Below are positions 1-11,889 of a stretch of DNA of 64,000 nt, piece after piece; position 1 is the stretch's first letter, and every line of letters starts with the position of its first letter. Position numbers and translations under genes: made by a program. The stretch is from positions 14,619,382-14,683,381 of the forward strand of contig JACBWW010000020.1 of NCBI GenBank assembly GCA_020086605.1, written 5' to 3'. Below the pieces are notes generated by a model. It did not search any database. It was not told the DNA's origin and saw nothing but the letters and a program-made list of their open reading frames with translations. This DNA is from Lanius collurio. Lineage: Eukaryota; Chordata; Aves; Passeriformes; Laniidae.

Positions 1-872
1 GTGTAAGCCTGTAGCTTCACAGACACACCGATAAACAGCAGGTGATGTTTTGCTGTGTTCCACACAATTTTAATAATTTAAGACAAATAGTTAATTAATG
101 AGTCACAAGTTCAGCAGGATTTGACATAGTGGAAAAGGGCTAATAATTGTGCCATATGACTAAGAGGCAGAGAAAACAACTCCCATGGTAAAATTACAGA
201 GGGTAATGTAAAAGTATTCAAGGCAACTTTGTGACAGGCCTTTAATATTTTAATGTAAAGTAATACAAGAATGAAAAACATCTAAGAATGCTGCTGAAGA
301 GGTCTCTGGAGCAGGACAGAGTGTATTTTACTGCCCTTACTTTTCTAGTAGGGTCTAGGGAAACAACACAGGGAAATTTATGTCCAACAGTAAAAACAAT
401 GACTGACTAAAAAGAGGCTCTGGGAAACATGACTTCTATTGCTGCAAAAAAAATTCTAAATATTTTAGCTTGTAAGTTCTGGTCCTTACCCAAGGACAAC
501 TTAACAGATGTCTGTGGTCTTTCCAAAATGGGAAAAATATTTGAATACTGTAAACTAACTACAGGAGTCAGAGACACTATTTGTGCAATTCCTTCTTGAG
601 TAAAGAAAAGGAGAAAGCAAAAGAAGTGTGTGTGGATAACTGTGCCCAGGAGGGGCCAGGAGACCTGCAGAGACAACTAAATGGAAAGAGCATGTGGACA
701 TTATGGTCGCTAGGGGACCAACACTGCAGAAGAAGCCACATCCAGTCTCACAAGGGCAGTAATGCTTGTGCAATTGGGAAACCATACAAGTGTGGAGTTT
801 CCCAGAGAGAAGCAGCAAGGACAACAAATAATGAGTCTTTATGCTTCTGCCCAGCCTACCTCCTTTTGGCAT

Positions 873-907
873 TACTTGAGACACACTTAGTTGGTGTGTC
901 TCAAGTA
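873..907. repeat. Perfect 14-bp inverted repeat (hairpin) with 7-nt loop
   Basis: The arm TACTTGAGACACAC (873-886) is exactly complementary to GTGTGTCTCAAGTA (894-907), separated by a 7-base loop. It is the cleanest inverted repeat I noticed in the window. The stem is too short for a typical microRNA precursor, and no flanking terminal repeats identify a DNA transposon. A near copy of the right arm plus loop, with a 2-bp insertion, occurs around 10748-10766. Function is unknown. Confidence 0.75.
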
Positions 908-2515
908 GAAAAACTCATCCAATTCATCATGGAATGTGCAGTTCCCTGCTGTGCTTGTGAGTCTCTTAAAAACAGCTGTATCAAAATCAGCTTGATAAAT
1001 AAGGTATACTTGAAAATTTTGAAAAACTACAAAAACATGGTTCTTCCAATCCTTGAAGAATCTTCCTGTCTGACATGGGCAAAAAAGAACCTTTGGTGCT
1101 TCTTACATGAGAACAAGTTTAAGATGGAAAAAAGGTGAATTGTTGACTGTCTCTGCATCCTTAATGTGCATGAAATGTAGTTTCTGTCAAGTCCTGTTCT
1201 TCGACACCAGTGGGATGCTTTGATGAAAATTACTTGGTATATATGTTTGATACATGTTAAGAGTTAAATGAATGTCATGGGATGACTTCAATTGGACTTA
1301 GACTCCATGGAGATTTCATGGGTAGTGGATGTGAAAGCATTTATTATCAAAAGTATAAATTAACCTGCTCAAGACATATACATTTATTTTATTGTAAAAT
1401 ACATTTTGACTATAACACAATTACTACACTTCAATGAATTACATTTTCTACATAGAGCATTGTAGGATTAGTTCTATAATTGGTGTCACACTGGGATTGT
1501 GCTTTAAATATTGACCCATGATGAAAAGACTTCTAATAAGGCTAAAGATTTTCATGCTCATCTTTAACCCTGCAATGACTGTGGTTTCTTTTCAAGAAAT
1601 AAAGGATTAAACAGCTCTGGTCATTCTTCAGCACTGGGTTGGTTTTGTTTTGTCAATGCTTTGGAAGTATTTGTTTGGGGTGTTTTTCAAATTTTCTTTC
1701 TCTTCTTAGTAGAAGAAATTTTACTTTGCATGATATTTGTTCTCAACAGTTAAAGACATACTATAGCCTAAATTTAGGTTAACTATTTTATGTCATTATG
1801 GCTGACAATCTCAAGCTGTGTGTGCATTGTGAGTCTTCTGTTCTAGAAACACACAAACGGTGAAAGGCAGAAGGATACACTTGCAGCGAACTTATTGAAT
1901 TGGAAGAGAGAGGCCCTCAATTAAGAACATTCTGCTTCTGCAAGTCTGCATGCTTTGCCCCTGTGCTCAGGTGAGAAATGGCCACCTACCTTTTCTAGGT
2001 ACCTCTAAAGCTTTGTTCTGAAACATAACCAGAACTCAAGCCTAAGAATTCAGGTCTTGTTCTAAGAGTGATTTATTAAAAAACACTGAAGGTTTCGGTC
2101 TACAGATGAATTGTCATTTTTCATTACACTGTCTCTGCCTCTTAAATCTACTAAGCAGAGTTGCTAAAGTCCCTGTCTGTTATAATTTAGTTCAGCAGGA
2201 AGACTTGCTTTCTGAGGTTCTGAATGAGTAATTCATCATCCATGTTGATACGAAGCCGAAGTTAAATATATCAAAATAAGTGATGCACCAGTGCAGCCTA
2301 ATAGTGGTGCACCAGGGAGCCTTTGCTCCTTCTTTTTGAAAATAGCTCTGATGATCTAGTAGTCTTCTGCTTACTTGCTTTCTTTTTCCAGCGTATAAAG
2401 ATAAGGCTATCTTTGGAGTGGAAGTGATTTCATTTACTATGAGATAAGAAAGAACAAAAATACAAAATATTGCAAGGATGAGAATGAAATTTAGACATTT
2501 AAGATTTCATTCTTA

Positions 2516-2538
2516 CCCCCCCCCCCTTTTTTTTTTTT
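2516..2538. repeat. Poly(C)/poly(T) tract
   Basis: A run of about eleven C is followed directly by about twelve T, giving a pure pyrimidine strand. This is simple sequence, prone to slippage and to length errors in sequencing. No element is attached to it. Confidence 0.8.
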
Positions 2539-5500
2539 AAATCCTGGTATATAAATCTAAATATAAATCTTATTGGTATCTTTGTTTATTCTTTGTTTAA
2601 TCCTTTGTAGTTCCTGAAGCTGCTGTTCATTCAATTCATGCTCACATGTCTGACATTTCTAGAAATAGTTCCAAGAGCTAGCACTAGTCCTTTCAAAGTT
2701 GTGCTTATGTCATTAAATGTTTATTGTTCTTTTCCTTTTTAAAATATAAAGATACCCTCCCCTGTCCTTCACCAAGATAATCTCATACAACTTAATGAAG
2801 CTGACAATTAGGTCATAGGTGTCATGATTATACCAATGTCTCACAAGAGACATAACTTTTAAATGGTACTTTGCAAGCTGGAGAATGCAAATAATGGCAT
2901 TCCAAGCAGCTAAAGTCATGCATTGTTCCTGAAAAAAAGTACATTTTCGTTAGGGTTACTCTTTTACAAAGCAATGGCAAGTTAGAATACAATGTAATTT
3001 ATTAGGAATAGGTTCTGTATTGGCTTCATAGTTAATTCTCTAAGTTACTTTTTTTTTTTTTCTCTGAAATGAATTCTGAGATACTTATTGATAAAACCCC
3101 AAGCCATCTGCTATCCCACATCATTTCACAGATAAAATCATTAGGTACACCAAAACCTTTATGTCTGAGGAAGTAAAAACTTCCAGGCACTTTGCCCCTT
3201 TGACCTTTTCTTAGTCTCCCATTTGGTATCTTGATGTCTACATAGTCTTATATGCCACTGTACAAGAAGGATGAGTGACAAGTAAAAAGGGTCACTCCTC
3301 TTCTGGCTTTAGGAGAATATTCTTCTGTTCCTTAAATACAGCTTTCACAACAAAGTGCCCATTATTGTATCTCAAGGACCCCTTCCCAGTGGCACCACTT
3401 GGTCTGGCACAGGCTCTTCACATCATCTGAGAGGCTAAGCATATTGGAATTCATTCCTCGATACTGAAATAATTTGTAAGGATCCAGCTCCTCCTGCACA
3501 GCTGCAGCAGGAACCATCCACTCTTTCCACTGAGCCACTTCAGTCCACTTGGACTTCTTTTCATCTCATCTTCCCTTTTTTCCCAACACAATTCAGAGCC
3601 CAACACTAACTGCAGTAACAGGCATTCCTCTGTGCATACCAAGTACTGCTCATCACAGAACCTACCCAGTTCTGACCTGCTCTCAGCTTGCACCAGAGTC
3701 TATAGAGAATTTTACTACAATAGCAGAAGATCCATGGAAAAACAAAAATGGGCAGAAATGTATCCTTTTAGATAAGATGTAATTACAGATATCTTTCAGA
3801 TGGAACAAAGATTTCTGGTCAGAAGACCCAATCATTGGACAGATTTTTTCCCAATGCCATGAATTTTTGCAATAATGTAAATTGACTTTTCCCCTAGCTC
3901 CAGCTTTTCAACAGTACCTCATGTATTCAGCCCTTCTTTTGTCTCTGCTTCTCTCTGATTTAATCCAAGTTTTACTTCAGAAAGATTTCAGCAGTGTATC
4001 TACTACAGAATGTCTCTGAAGGCAAATCTGTGACCCTTTCTGTGGTACCTGTCCCTGTTCAACATCCAAATCTGAGCTGCTCCCTTTTCCTTATCCTACT
4101 CCTAAGTTTTTTGCCTACAGTCAGTGATTATTTCTTTCCTGCCTTAAACATTCCTTCACATTCATTTCTCTGATAGCATAATTATTTCCTCAAGTTTTCT
4201 ACACCTTAGGGGAACAATGTCAGTTTAATTCTAGACTGTGCAGTGAGGGAAAAGAACAATCCTACTTTCTCTGATCCAGAGATTTCCAAAATGAGTTTAC
4301 TCTGTATGAGAGTGAGGTCAAGAAAGTTTAGAGGCTGCTTACAACCATTTTTGAGTAGAACATTGTTTGCCATTTTTTTTAAGATTATGCATTTTCACAA
4401 CAGCTTTTGGATGCTTAATTAAAAGCAAATTAACACAGTCACGTGTCTTGTACAAAATAAATATTCTTTTATAAAAACCCCTGTAATTTTAATGTCAAAC
4501 AACTCTGTGGCATTTCTGAAAACTAGCATTTAAGAACTGTTTAACATTTACATTTAAATTTAGGTCTTAATTCTATGTGCATTGTCTGTAGTGTGTGTCT
4601 AAATTTCTAACAGTCGATGAACCTAACTTTTTATACTATGTTAGTGAATAAAAGATGGAGTTGTATTCCAAAGCCAGTATTTCCCTCAAGTGTTTCTTTT
4701 TTTGCAACATTTTTTCTTCTAAATGTTACTGGTCTTCAGTGTAGAGGGAGATCTCTATATATATATTTGTAATTCTTTCCCACTGTTAGTTCCATTCTCT
4801 ATACTTTATCAAATATAAACCTGCTCTTTTTTCATGATTAAAAAGCCGGGGTTATTATTCTACAAGGCAATCAAGATGTTACTGTAAAGGTTGTTTTGAT
4901 ATTTTTAACTGAAGAGAGGTATGTTTTTCCTTCAGCTCTGGATTACTATGCAAAGAATCATCATGCTGAAATATCACACCTCTGAGGTTAAAAGCCTGCC
5001 ATAAAAAAGAAATGCTGTGGAATACTGAGCATCGTAACCAATGGCAATACCAAAACCAAACAAAACCCCAAATATATAAATAAGTAAATTAAATAGGCCC
5101 TGAGCCTCCCAATAGGATCTCTCATAGGTTAAACCTATTAGAAAATGCCACATTTTTATTCAATACTACAAAAAACTTGGGGAGTGTCTATCTCTCATTA
5201 TTCTCTCCCTCTGGTTTCCTCTTTGATTTTCTTTTACTTGGGGTACAACTGCAAAATATCTTTAATTTCTATTACCAAAAAAAAGTGGATATAATATGCT
5301 CAGCTGCTCTTCTGTTTGTTCAGAATCCAGGACTGTAAGCCATATCCTTTGCCCTTTTCAAGCCCTTCTTCACTTGCCCATATGCAGCCCTTCATCACTC
5401 GCCCAGTGACTCTTGCTGGCCCCATTGACTACTGCTTTGGCTTCTCTGCACAACAGCTCCTTGACTCTGCACCTCACACTGACTCTTTCATGTCTCCTTG

Positions 5501-8500
5501 CATTTCTCCCCTCTACATTCTACTTTGTTCAAATCAGAAAAGTAGCAAATAATGTAATTTTCTCTTTTGATCTTCTCATGTGCTTTTTTTGAAGTTGTTT
5601 GATGGTTAGAGCCTCTTTCTCACCTCACTGACACTTACCTGATTTTCACTTTCCTGTAATGCTTGCTGCTGTTTCAACCTTCAACCCTCAGAAGAGGGCA
5701 ACCTTATTATTATTGTTGTGCAATATTTACATGTAACTAAATATGGGATTATACTAATTTACATTGCATTTTGAACTTAAGCCCAGATTAGTGTTTATAT
5801 TTGCTTTGTGTCCATCATATCCAGATATAAGTCCATTGAAGTAGAGTTTTTAGGTAAATCTCTTAGCAAGTGAAACAGAAACTTTGGACATGTGGCAAAG
5901 ACCTGGATGTGTACCTCACTGAAGGTAGACTCATTTGAGCCATGCAGTCAGTAACTATGCCAGGTGTCTTTTCAGGGATCTTGTGAAACCTTCACAAAGA
6001 CCATTGGGATGCTCTCTAGAGAATTTAAAAATTACAAGTGATATTTAATTGGTCAGTCTTGCATATAAAGCAAATTTCTGACACCACAAAGAACTGTTGA
6101 GTTGTTCTGTAGTATTTCTGTGTACAACAGCCAGGAGAGATGAGAGAATTTCTGCCAGGTTTCATCCTGGAGTGCCTCCCACATAGATCCAGGGGCAAAA
6201 CTAAAAGCACATGACCAGGGCACAGGGGTATGCCAACAGCCTACAGAGCTTTTTGTTTCAGGGACTTGTTGTGTGAGACGTAATAACTTCATATTTTGCA
6301 GTCCTCAGTGGACATTTTGTCCCTGAATGTGCCCTGTTTTTTTTAAGCCTGTGTTATTTACTATAGAAAATGTCCTGTGGAGGTTCCATAGCTAGGCATC
6401 ACACTGTATGAGAAAACACATTCTTGCTTTGCTTTGGAGCTGCCTGTTGCTGCAAATTTGATGGCCATGAAGTTGTGTATTGGATGAGAAAGTGAGTGGG
6501 TCCCTACTCATTTTCTCGATGTCTGTAATGATTCTGTGAAGCTCTACTGCATTCCCCTCCAGTTACTCTTTTCAGCCTGAAGTGTTTTGGTCTCAAATTG
6601 AGTAGCTTCTTACACAAAGTCATTCCCTACATTTAGTCATACCTATTTCTTTTTCTGCCCTTTCCCAGCTCTGCTATGGAAACAAAGCAATATTCAAGAT
6701 AAAGGGCATGCAGGATTTATACAGAGGTATTTTTTCTAATTTTTTTTTTTTTTTTTTTAGTTTTCCAATAGTTACTAAAATTCCATTATCTTTTTTAAGG
6801 GCTGAAATTATGTTTTCTTAGCTCTATTATATCTCATGGTCTTAGTTCTTAAATATGTTTTTTTTTCTCTCTGAGGATTATTACATACCTTTTCATGGAA
6901 TTTCACCTACCATTTCATCATCTCTTTGTTATTTGTACTCATCTTTTCCTCTCTAAAAGGGCCAGTACAATAAGAAAACTTTTTCAGCTAACATTTGAAA
7001 ACTCAGTGCAATGTACATATTGAATAAACCCTGGTTTTGATTCTGGATTTGGCCAGAGGAAACCTGCCTTTAAAATGTGTAAGTCCAAAAACTTGGAAGT
7101 AACTAATAAGCCCACATATATCTTTGTCCTAAAACAGCACTGAATTATAAAGTGAAATAAAATCATGCACACCGCTTATTATCTGTGAATTTGTTTAAAC
7201 AAATCAAGGTTCAGTTTTTCTTCTTGACGTCTGTTCAAGGCATTGTCTTGAAAGGAAAAGAGTTATGGTCCATCAGTGTCTATGGGTAATTAAGAGCTCT
7301 GTATTAGGGAAAAAGCTCAGTGAGTAACGAGACTTTAAAATCTATTTTTCAGAGTAACTCGTCAGTAACTCAGCTGGTCAGAAAAAAATAGCAAGACTAC
7401 CCTTAGGCACTCATCCTCCTGGGATGAAAACATTCTATGCCATATGCTTTTATAGATCAGAGCTAGATAATCATTATTATATGAACTATCAAAGAAGAAC
7501 ATAGAAAGTGACCAAGATCTAAAGGTGTGATCACTACCTAGTTATTTTCGCGCAGCTATGTGGATTGGGGTGGTGGGAATGACTACACTGGGGGCACTCA
7601 CCAGTAAGTCAAGTCCATTCTGAATTAGAGCAGACTTTGCACTCTCCAGAACTGAGAGAGATGCTCTTGCAAGCATCAGTGAAATACAGAACTTGCTGTA
7701 GCTTTTACACAACTTTTCTTATTTACCCCCACTACATAAGATGCCCTGATTGCTGTTCGTAAACATATTTTCAGAATAGCTTTTTCAAGTACCACCCCAA
7801 AATTTTTTTTATTTGCAGTCAATTTGAGTACAACTGCTAAATATGGCTTTTAAACAGCAAAAATGTGCCATAGTATTACTCTTACTTATTACCTAAGTCA
7901 CTCAGTAATGGTTTTGTACCATTATCATTCCATTCAAAGTTAATTCTTTGCCTCCTTTAGAGAACTGTTAAGAGTGTTCAGAAACAGGAATGATTTGAAC
8001 TTTGGAAGTACTTTTTGTGACTGATGATGAGATACAAGAGGAGATATCAACCTGTACAGTTTAAAAGAGGGCAGAAAAGAACCTCTATTTGTCCAAGTCT
8101 GTACTGCATGGCACGAGAAGACAGACTATAGCTAAACTGTAATTTTCTCCTAAAGGTTGCACAAGGGGGGGAGGGGGTCGGTTTTCCTTAATTATGAAAA
8201 AAATTTAGAATTACAGGTGATATTTTTTGACATTCTTGATGTCAATGCAAGACTGAAGCATTTCTCCACAAGATAATTATTCCTATGTTATGTCAATAAA
8301 ATGATCTGAAATTGTCTCCTTTGCTATTATCGGTTTAATTGATTAGCAAAGTGTATGTTACATGCTTAAGTCCTTTTAAATTTTTTTTAAAAGATTTTTA
8401 AATTAGGACCATCTAAACTTATAGGTATTCATGAAAAATATGTGCCTTGTATGATAAAGTATAATTAATAACTGATTACTAGTTATCATTTGTCCCTCTA

Positions 8501-11399
8501 AAAACATGTCCTAAACAAAGGAAAACAATTCTAATAAATTTAATTCTGTTAAATGTAGTCATTTTGATTTCAGAAAGCTAGATTACATTAACCTAATTCA
8601 CTCATTCTGAAATCTATTTAATTCTGTAAGTCTGCTGAACGTTTCTGATGAACTCATATTTGACAGAAGACGGAGCATAGTCAAATTTTAGGAGTAATAT
8701 TGTTCTTTAAGATACATGGTAGAGTGTTTATTATTCGGGAATTCTGTATGATAAAAGTAATAAATTTCTTGACATTCTCATTCTATACCATTTTTTTAAA
8801 AAACCAAAACCCAAGACTGTGTAGTTTCCTTCTTTATTTGCATTTAAATGCAGCAGTAGAAAAATATTTTCTTGAGTAAATAAGCTTGGAAGAATTTCAG
8901 AAACCAGATAAATATTGATTCTGTTAAAGTGAAGTTTCAAGTAAATTCCAGTTGTAACTGTAGACTGGTTTATGAATTGGTTTAAGGAAAAAAAGTATCA
9001 GATTTATTGAAATCATTATCATTGAACTATTTTGCTGTTTACTACAACTGAAAGCAGTAGAAATGTTGAACTGAAAGAAAAACATGATCAGCATCAAGAA
9101 ATATGGCATGCAGTTCTCTAAAATGCGCTTTTAAAAAAAATTACTCGTTACTTTTTTTCAGTCATCTTTACCCCAAAAAAAAGAATAAGGAGAGGAATAT
9201 GCTACCTATCTAAAAAGTATGTGTATTTGAGATCATTCCTTCATTAATCACTGGAGAAATCTGTTCAAATTTCATTGTTTAAGTTGTTTTCTTTAGAAGC
9301 CCTGTTCTTCCCCATCATCTATGATGTACAGGCTTTTAGTCAGAGCTTTTAGGCTTAATGATATTGATTTTACCACCTTGATGGAGCTTGCTGAAGTGAT
9401 ATGTTCTCCACCCTGTTATAAACACATAATTTTGGAGGAGCAATCATAGTTAAATTTTAATAAAGAATTGCCCAAGACAGAAAGCACTGAATTTAAATTT
9501 GAAGCTGTTTTCTTATATGTTGAGCTGCCTGAAGCTGCTACCTCCTTCAGTTTTTCATCAAAGAGTGACAAATAGCTTTTATCTCATACACACATGCACA
9601 CTAGACTATTTCCTTAGATGGATATTATTTCTTCTGTAGGTAGTCAAATTGATTTTTCAGTGTTTTATTGCATTACAGAAATTTACTCCGAGATCACAGT
9701 GAATGAACTGAGATTTAGTGTGGATTAAAAAAATAAATCTACTTTTGTTTCAAGAACTATGTTTTCAGAGAGATGCTGGGGCTTGAATGTATGGTTATGG
9801 TTTATGGGCTTAGAAACTGGATAAATAACACATATAAGTGTGTTACTGGATCAAATCTTTTTACCCCAGAAGTTTTCATGTATCTTGTCTTCAACAATGC
9901 CCAATGTGATAATCCAAGAAAGAGGTTCAAGAAAGAGCATCTAATACAAGCTGACCTCTTCTTTAATACATCCCTGCAGAAGTTTAAGGACTTCTTGTGC
10001 TGCTGCACTTGGTCTTTTTTGTGTTTAATGTTCCCTGATGGGAAATCTTCCAGCAGCTTTCTGAATTTTTGACACACAACCTCCTGTAGCAGGGGTTTAA
10101 TGTAAATTGTGAGAACAGGCTGTGTCACTTTTCAGTCTGGAGCTTGCTTGTCACTGGGTACCACCAGGCAGTTGTCTCATAACAAAGGGATGATTCATCT
10201 GCCCATTCTCTGTCCCTTCTGCTGGCCCCCTCCCAAGCTGAGGAGCTCTGGAGTACTTACCTTCATCCTAAAGGGGAGACAGGAAGATGCATCACATATT
10301 TCATCACATTTCAGGAGACTTATGCTGCTGCAGCTGGACTGATACTAAACTTCAGGGCTGCTTAGCTAAAGCTGGCATGACTTCCCTCCAAAGTCAGACC
10401 AGAGACTGCAATGTAAAGCTTCTCCAGCAAAACAGCTTCCCATACTTCATGATTGTCTGCTACAGTGGAGTTCTTGTACTGCTCTCCAAAGAATTTATTT
10501 CTAAAAGTAATCATTTATTCATGGTAGTTTGAGCCTCATTTTTTCTAGCTGTATTAAGCCTAAAAATTAGCTCCTACAAGATGAAGTTGGAGCAAAACCC
10601 ATTCTGCTTCCTTGAACCTACTCCATACATAGAGTCATATGACTAGTTCCTGATATAATCTTCAATTCCAATCACAAGTTTCAGGCCAAAATTACACCTT
10701 CAAGGTAATTGTGCCAGGATTTTGAATTCCAATGGCGTGTTGGAATAGTTGGTGTGTGTCTCAAGTTGCAGGAATTAATAAAATCTAGCCTTTTTATATG
10801 TTGCCACTGAAGAGAGGACTTCAGTCTTTGTAGTAGAAACACATTGAACTGAGTCTAAATACTCCTCATTCATATAAACAGATGACTGTTTGTAGATTTT
10901 GTGTACTAATTTTAGTTAATAGAAATCTGTAGTGGATTTATTTTGAGAGAACTTTGTAAAAGCAACTTTTAAAAGGCTAGATTTTGTACTCCTGACAACA
11001 AAAAGAAGACAGACCTGTGAAATTTTAAAATCATAGAGGAAATATTAATTTCTCTTCTGCTTGTGTCTCTGGAAACTATTTTGATTTTTTGTTTATTTAC
11101 TTTTAAAATATGCTTTCGAACCGATGGTGACCAGAGACCAAAATGTTCCCTGGGTTAAACTGAAGAGAATAATTGCAGGGGTATGCTGGGCAAACAGTCA
11201 GCTGAATGCTCTTCACTGAGATACAAAATTCCTCCTTGATTACTGTATTTGGTTAATGTTTTATAGATACTGCAAGCTGGCTTCAGAAGAGAGGGTCTCT
11301 CCCATGGTGAGTGGACTCCAAGGAAAATGTAGAGTTGGTGACCTTCAGAAAGACACTGTAAGCCGTAAAACTAACTGCTCAAAACAATGGAAAGGCTGA

Positions 11400-11881
11400 A
11401 GGAGTAAAAAAGTTGTATGAAACAGATCATAACTTTCTGAAGAACAGAATCCTGTGCAGCAACTGAAAAGTATTTGAACCTGACCAGGAGGAGACGAATT
11501 ATCTTCACTAGTTCCTGCTGCTCAAGGGTACATCTTATGAGTGACTGCATAACACAGGCCCTTAACTCACATTTTACTACACCTCTGTTGAACACTAGTA
11601 ATCTGGACTTAGCTAAAGCATAACTTGGATAGAACACATTTCCAAGGAAGAAGTTCCAGTAAAGCACTGAAACTTGCTTTGTGCCCCTGGTCAGACACGG
11701 AAGCTGCAGCAGCCGTGGGCAGCGTGGGCTGTGCAGCCCTTCAGGTGGGTGTTCCTTGCAGGAGCAGGTGCTGAACCTCGGGCTGCCTGCACAGAGGAGG
11801 CACTGACTTCCAAGTCTTGTGAAGTAAATATACTCTTTCCACTCACTAATAAGCGCTGCTTTTCTGGCTCTGAGGTAAACA
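11400..11881 (+). mobile_element. Possible degraded endogenous-retrovirus LTR (family not recognised)
   Basis: The second half of this block (about 11640-11880) is clearly GC-richer than its surroundings. It ends with features seen at many retroviral LTR 3' ends: a polyadenylation-like AATAAG followed by GCTGCTTTTCTGG, then a terminus in AACA at 11881. A 182-codon open frame runs through the block on the minus strand (11371-11919) but resembles no retroviral protein. I could not find a convincing TG start or a target-site duplication, so the left boundary is a guess. It could equally be unique GC-rich DNA or part of an unrelated old repeat. The call rests on composition and the 3'-end pattern only. 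Confidence 0.3.
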
Positions 11882-11889
11882 TCCAGACT

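Larger units (their letters stand above)
1..11260. other. AT-rich unique DNA, no gene recognised
   Basis: This stretch is AT-rich non-repetitive DNA in which I recognise no exon, RNA gene or transposon. Open frames are short and start and stop without splice or codon-use support. The longest, 185 codons at 581-1138 on the plus strand, has no domain I know and is treated under findings. Simple-sequence content is limited to a C-run followed by a T-run near 2516-2538, a T19 run near 6740-6758 and a G-rich run near 8165-8178. It could be intergenic or the inside of a long intron; the sequence alone does not decide. Confidence 0.6.
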
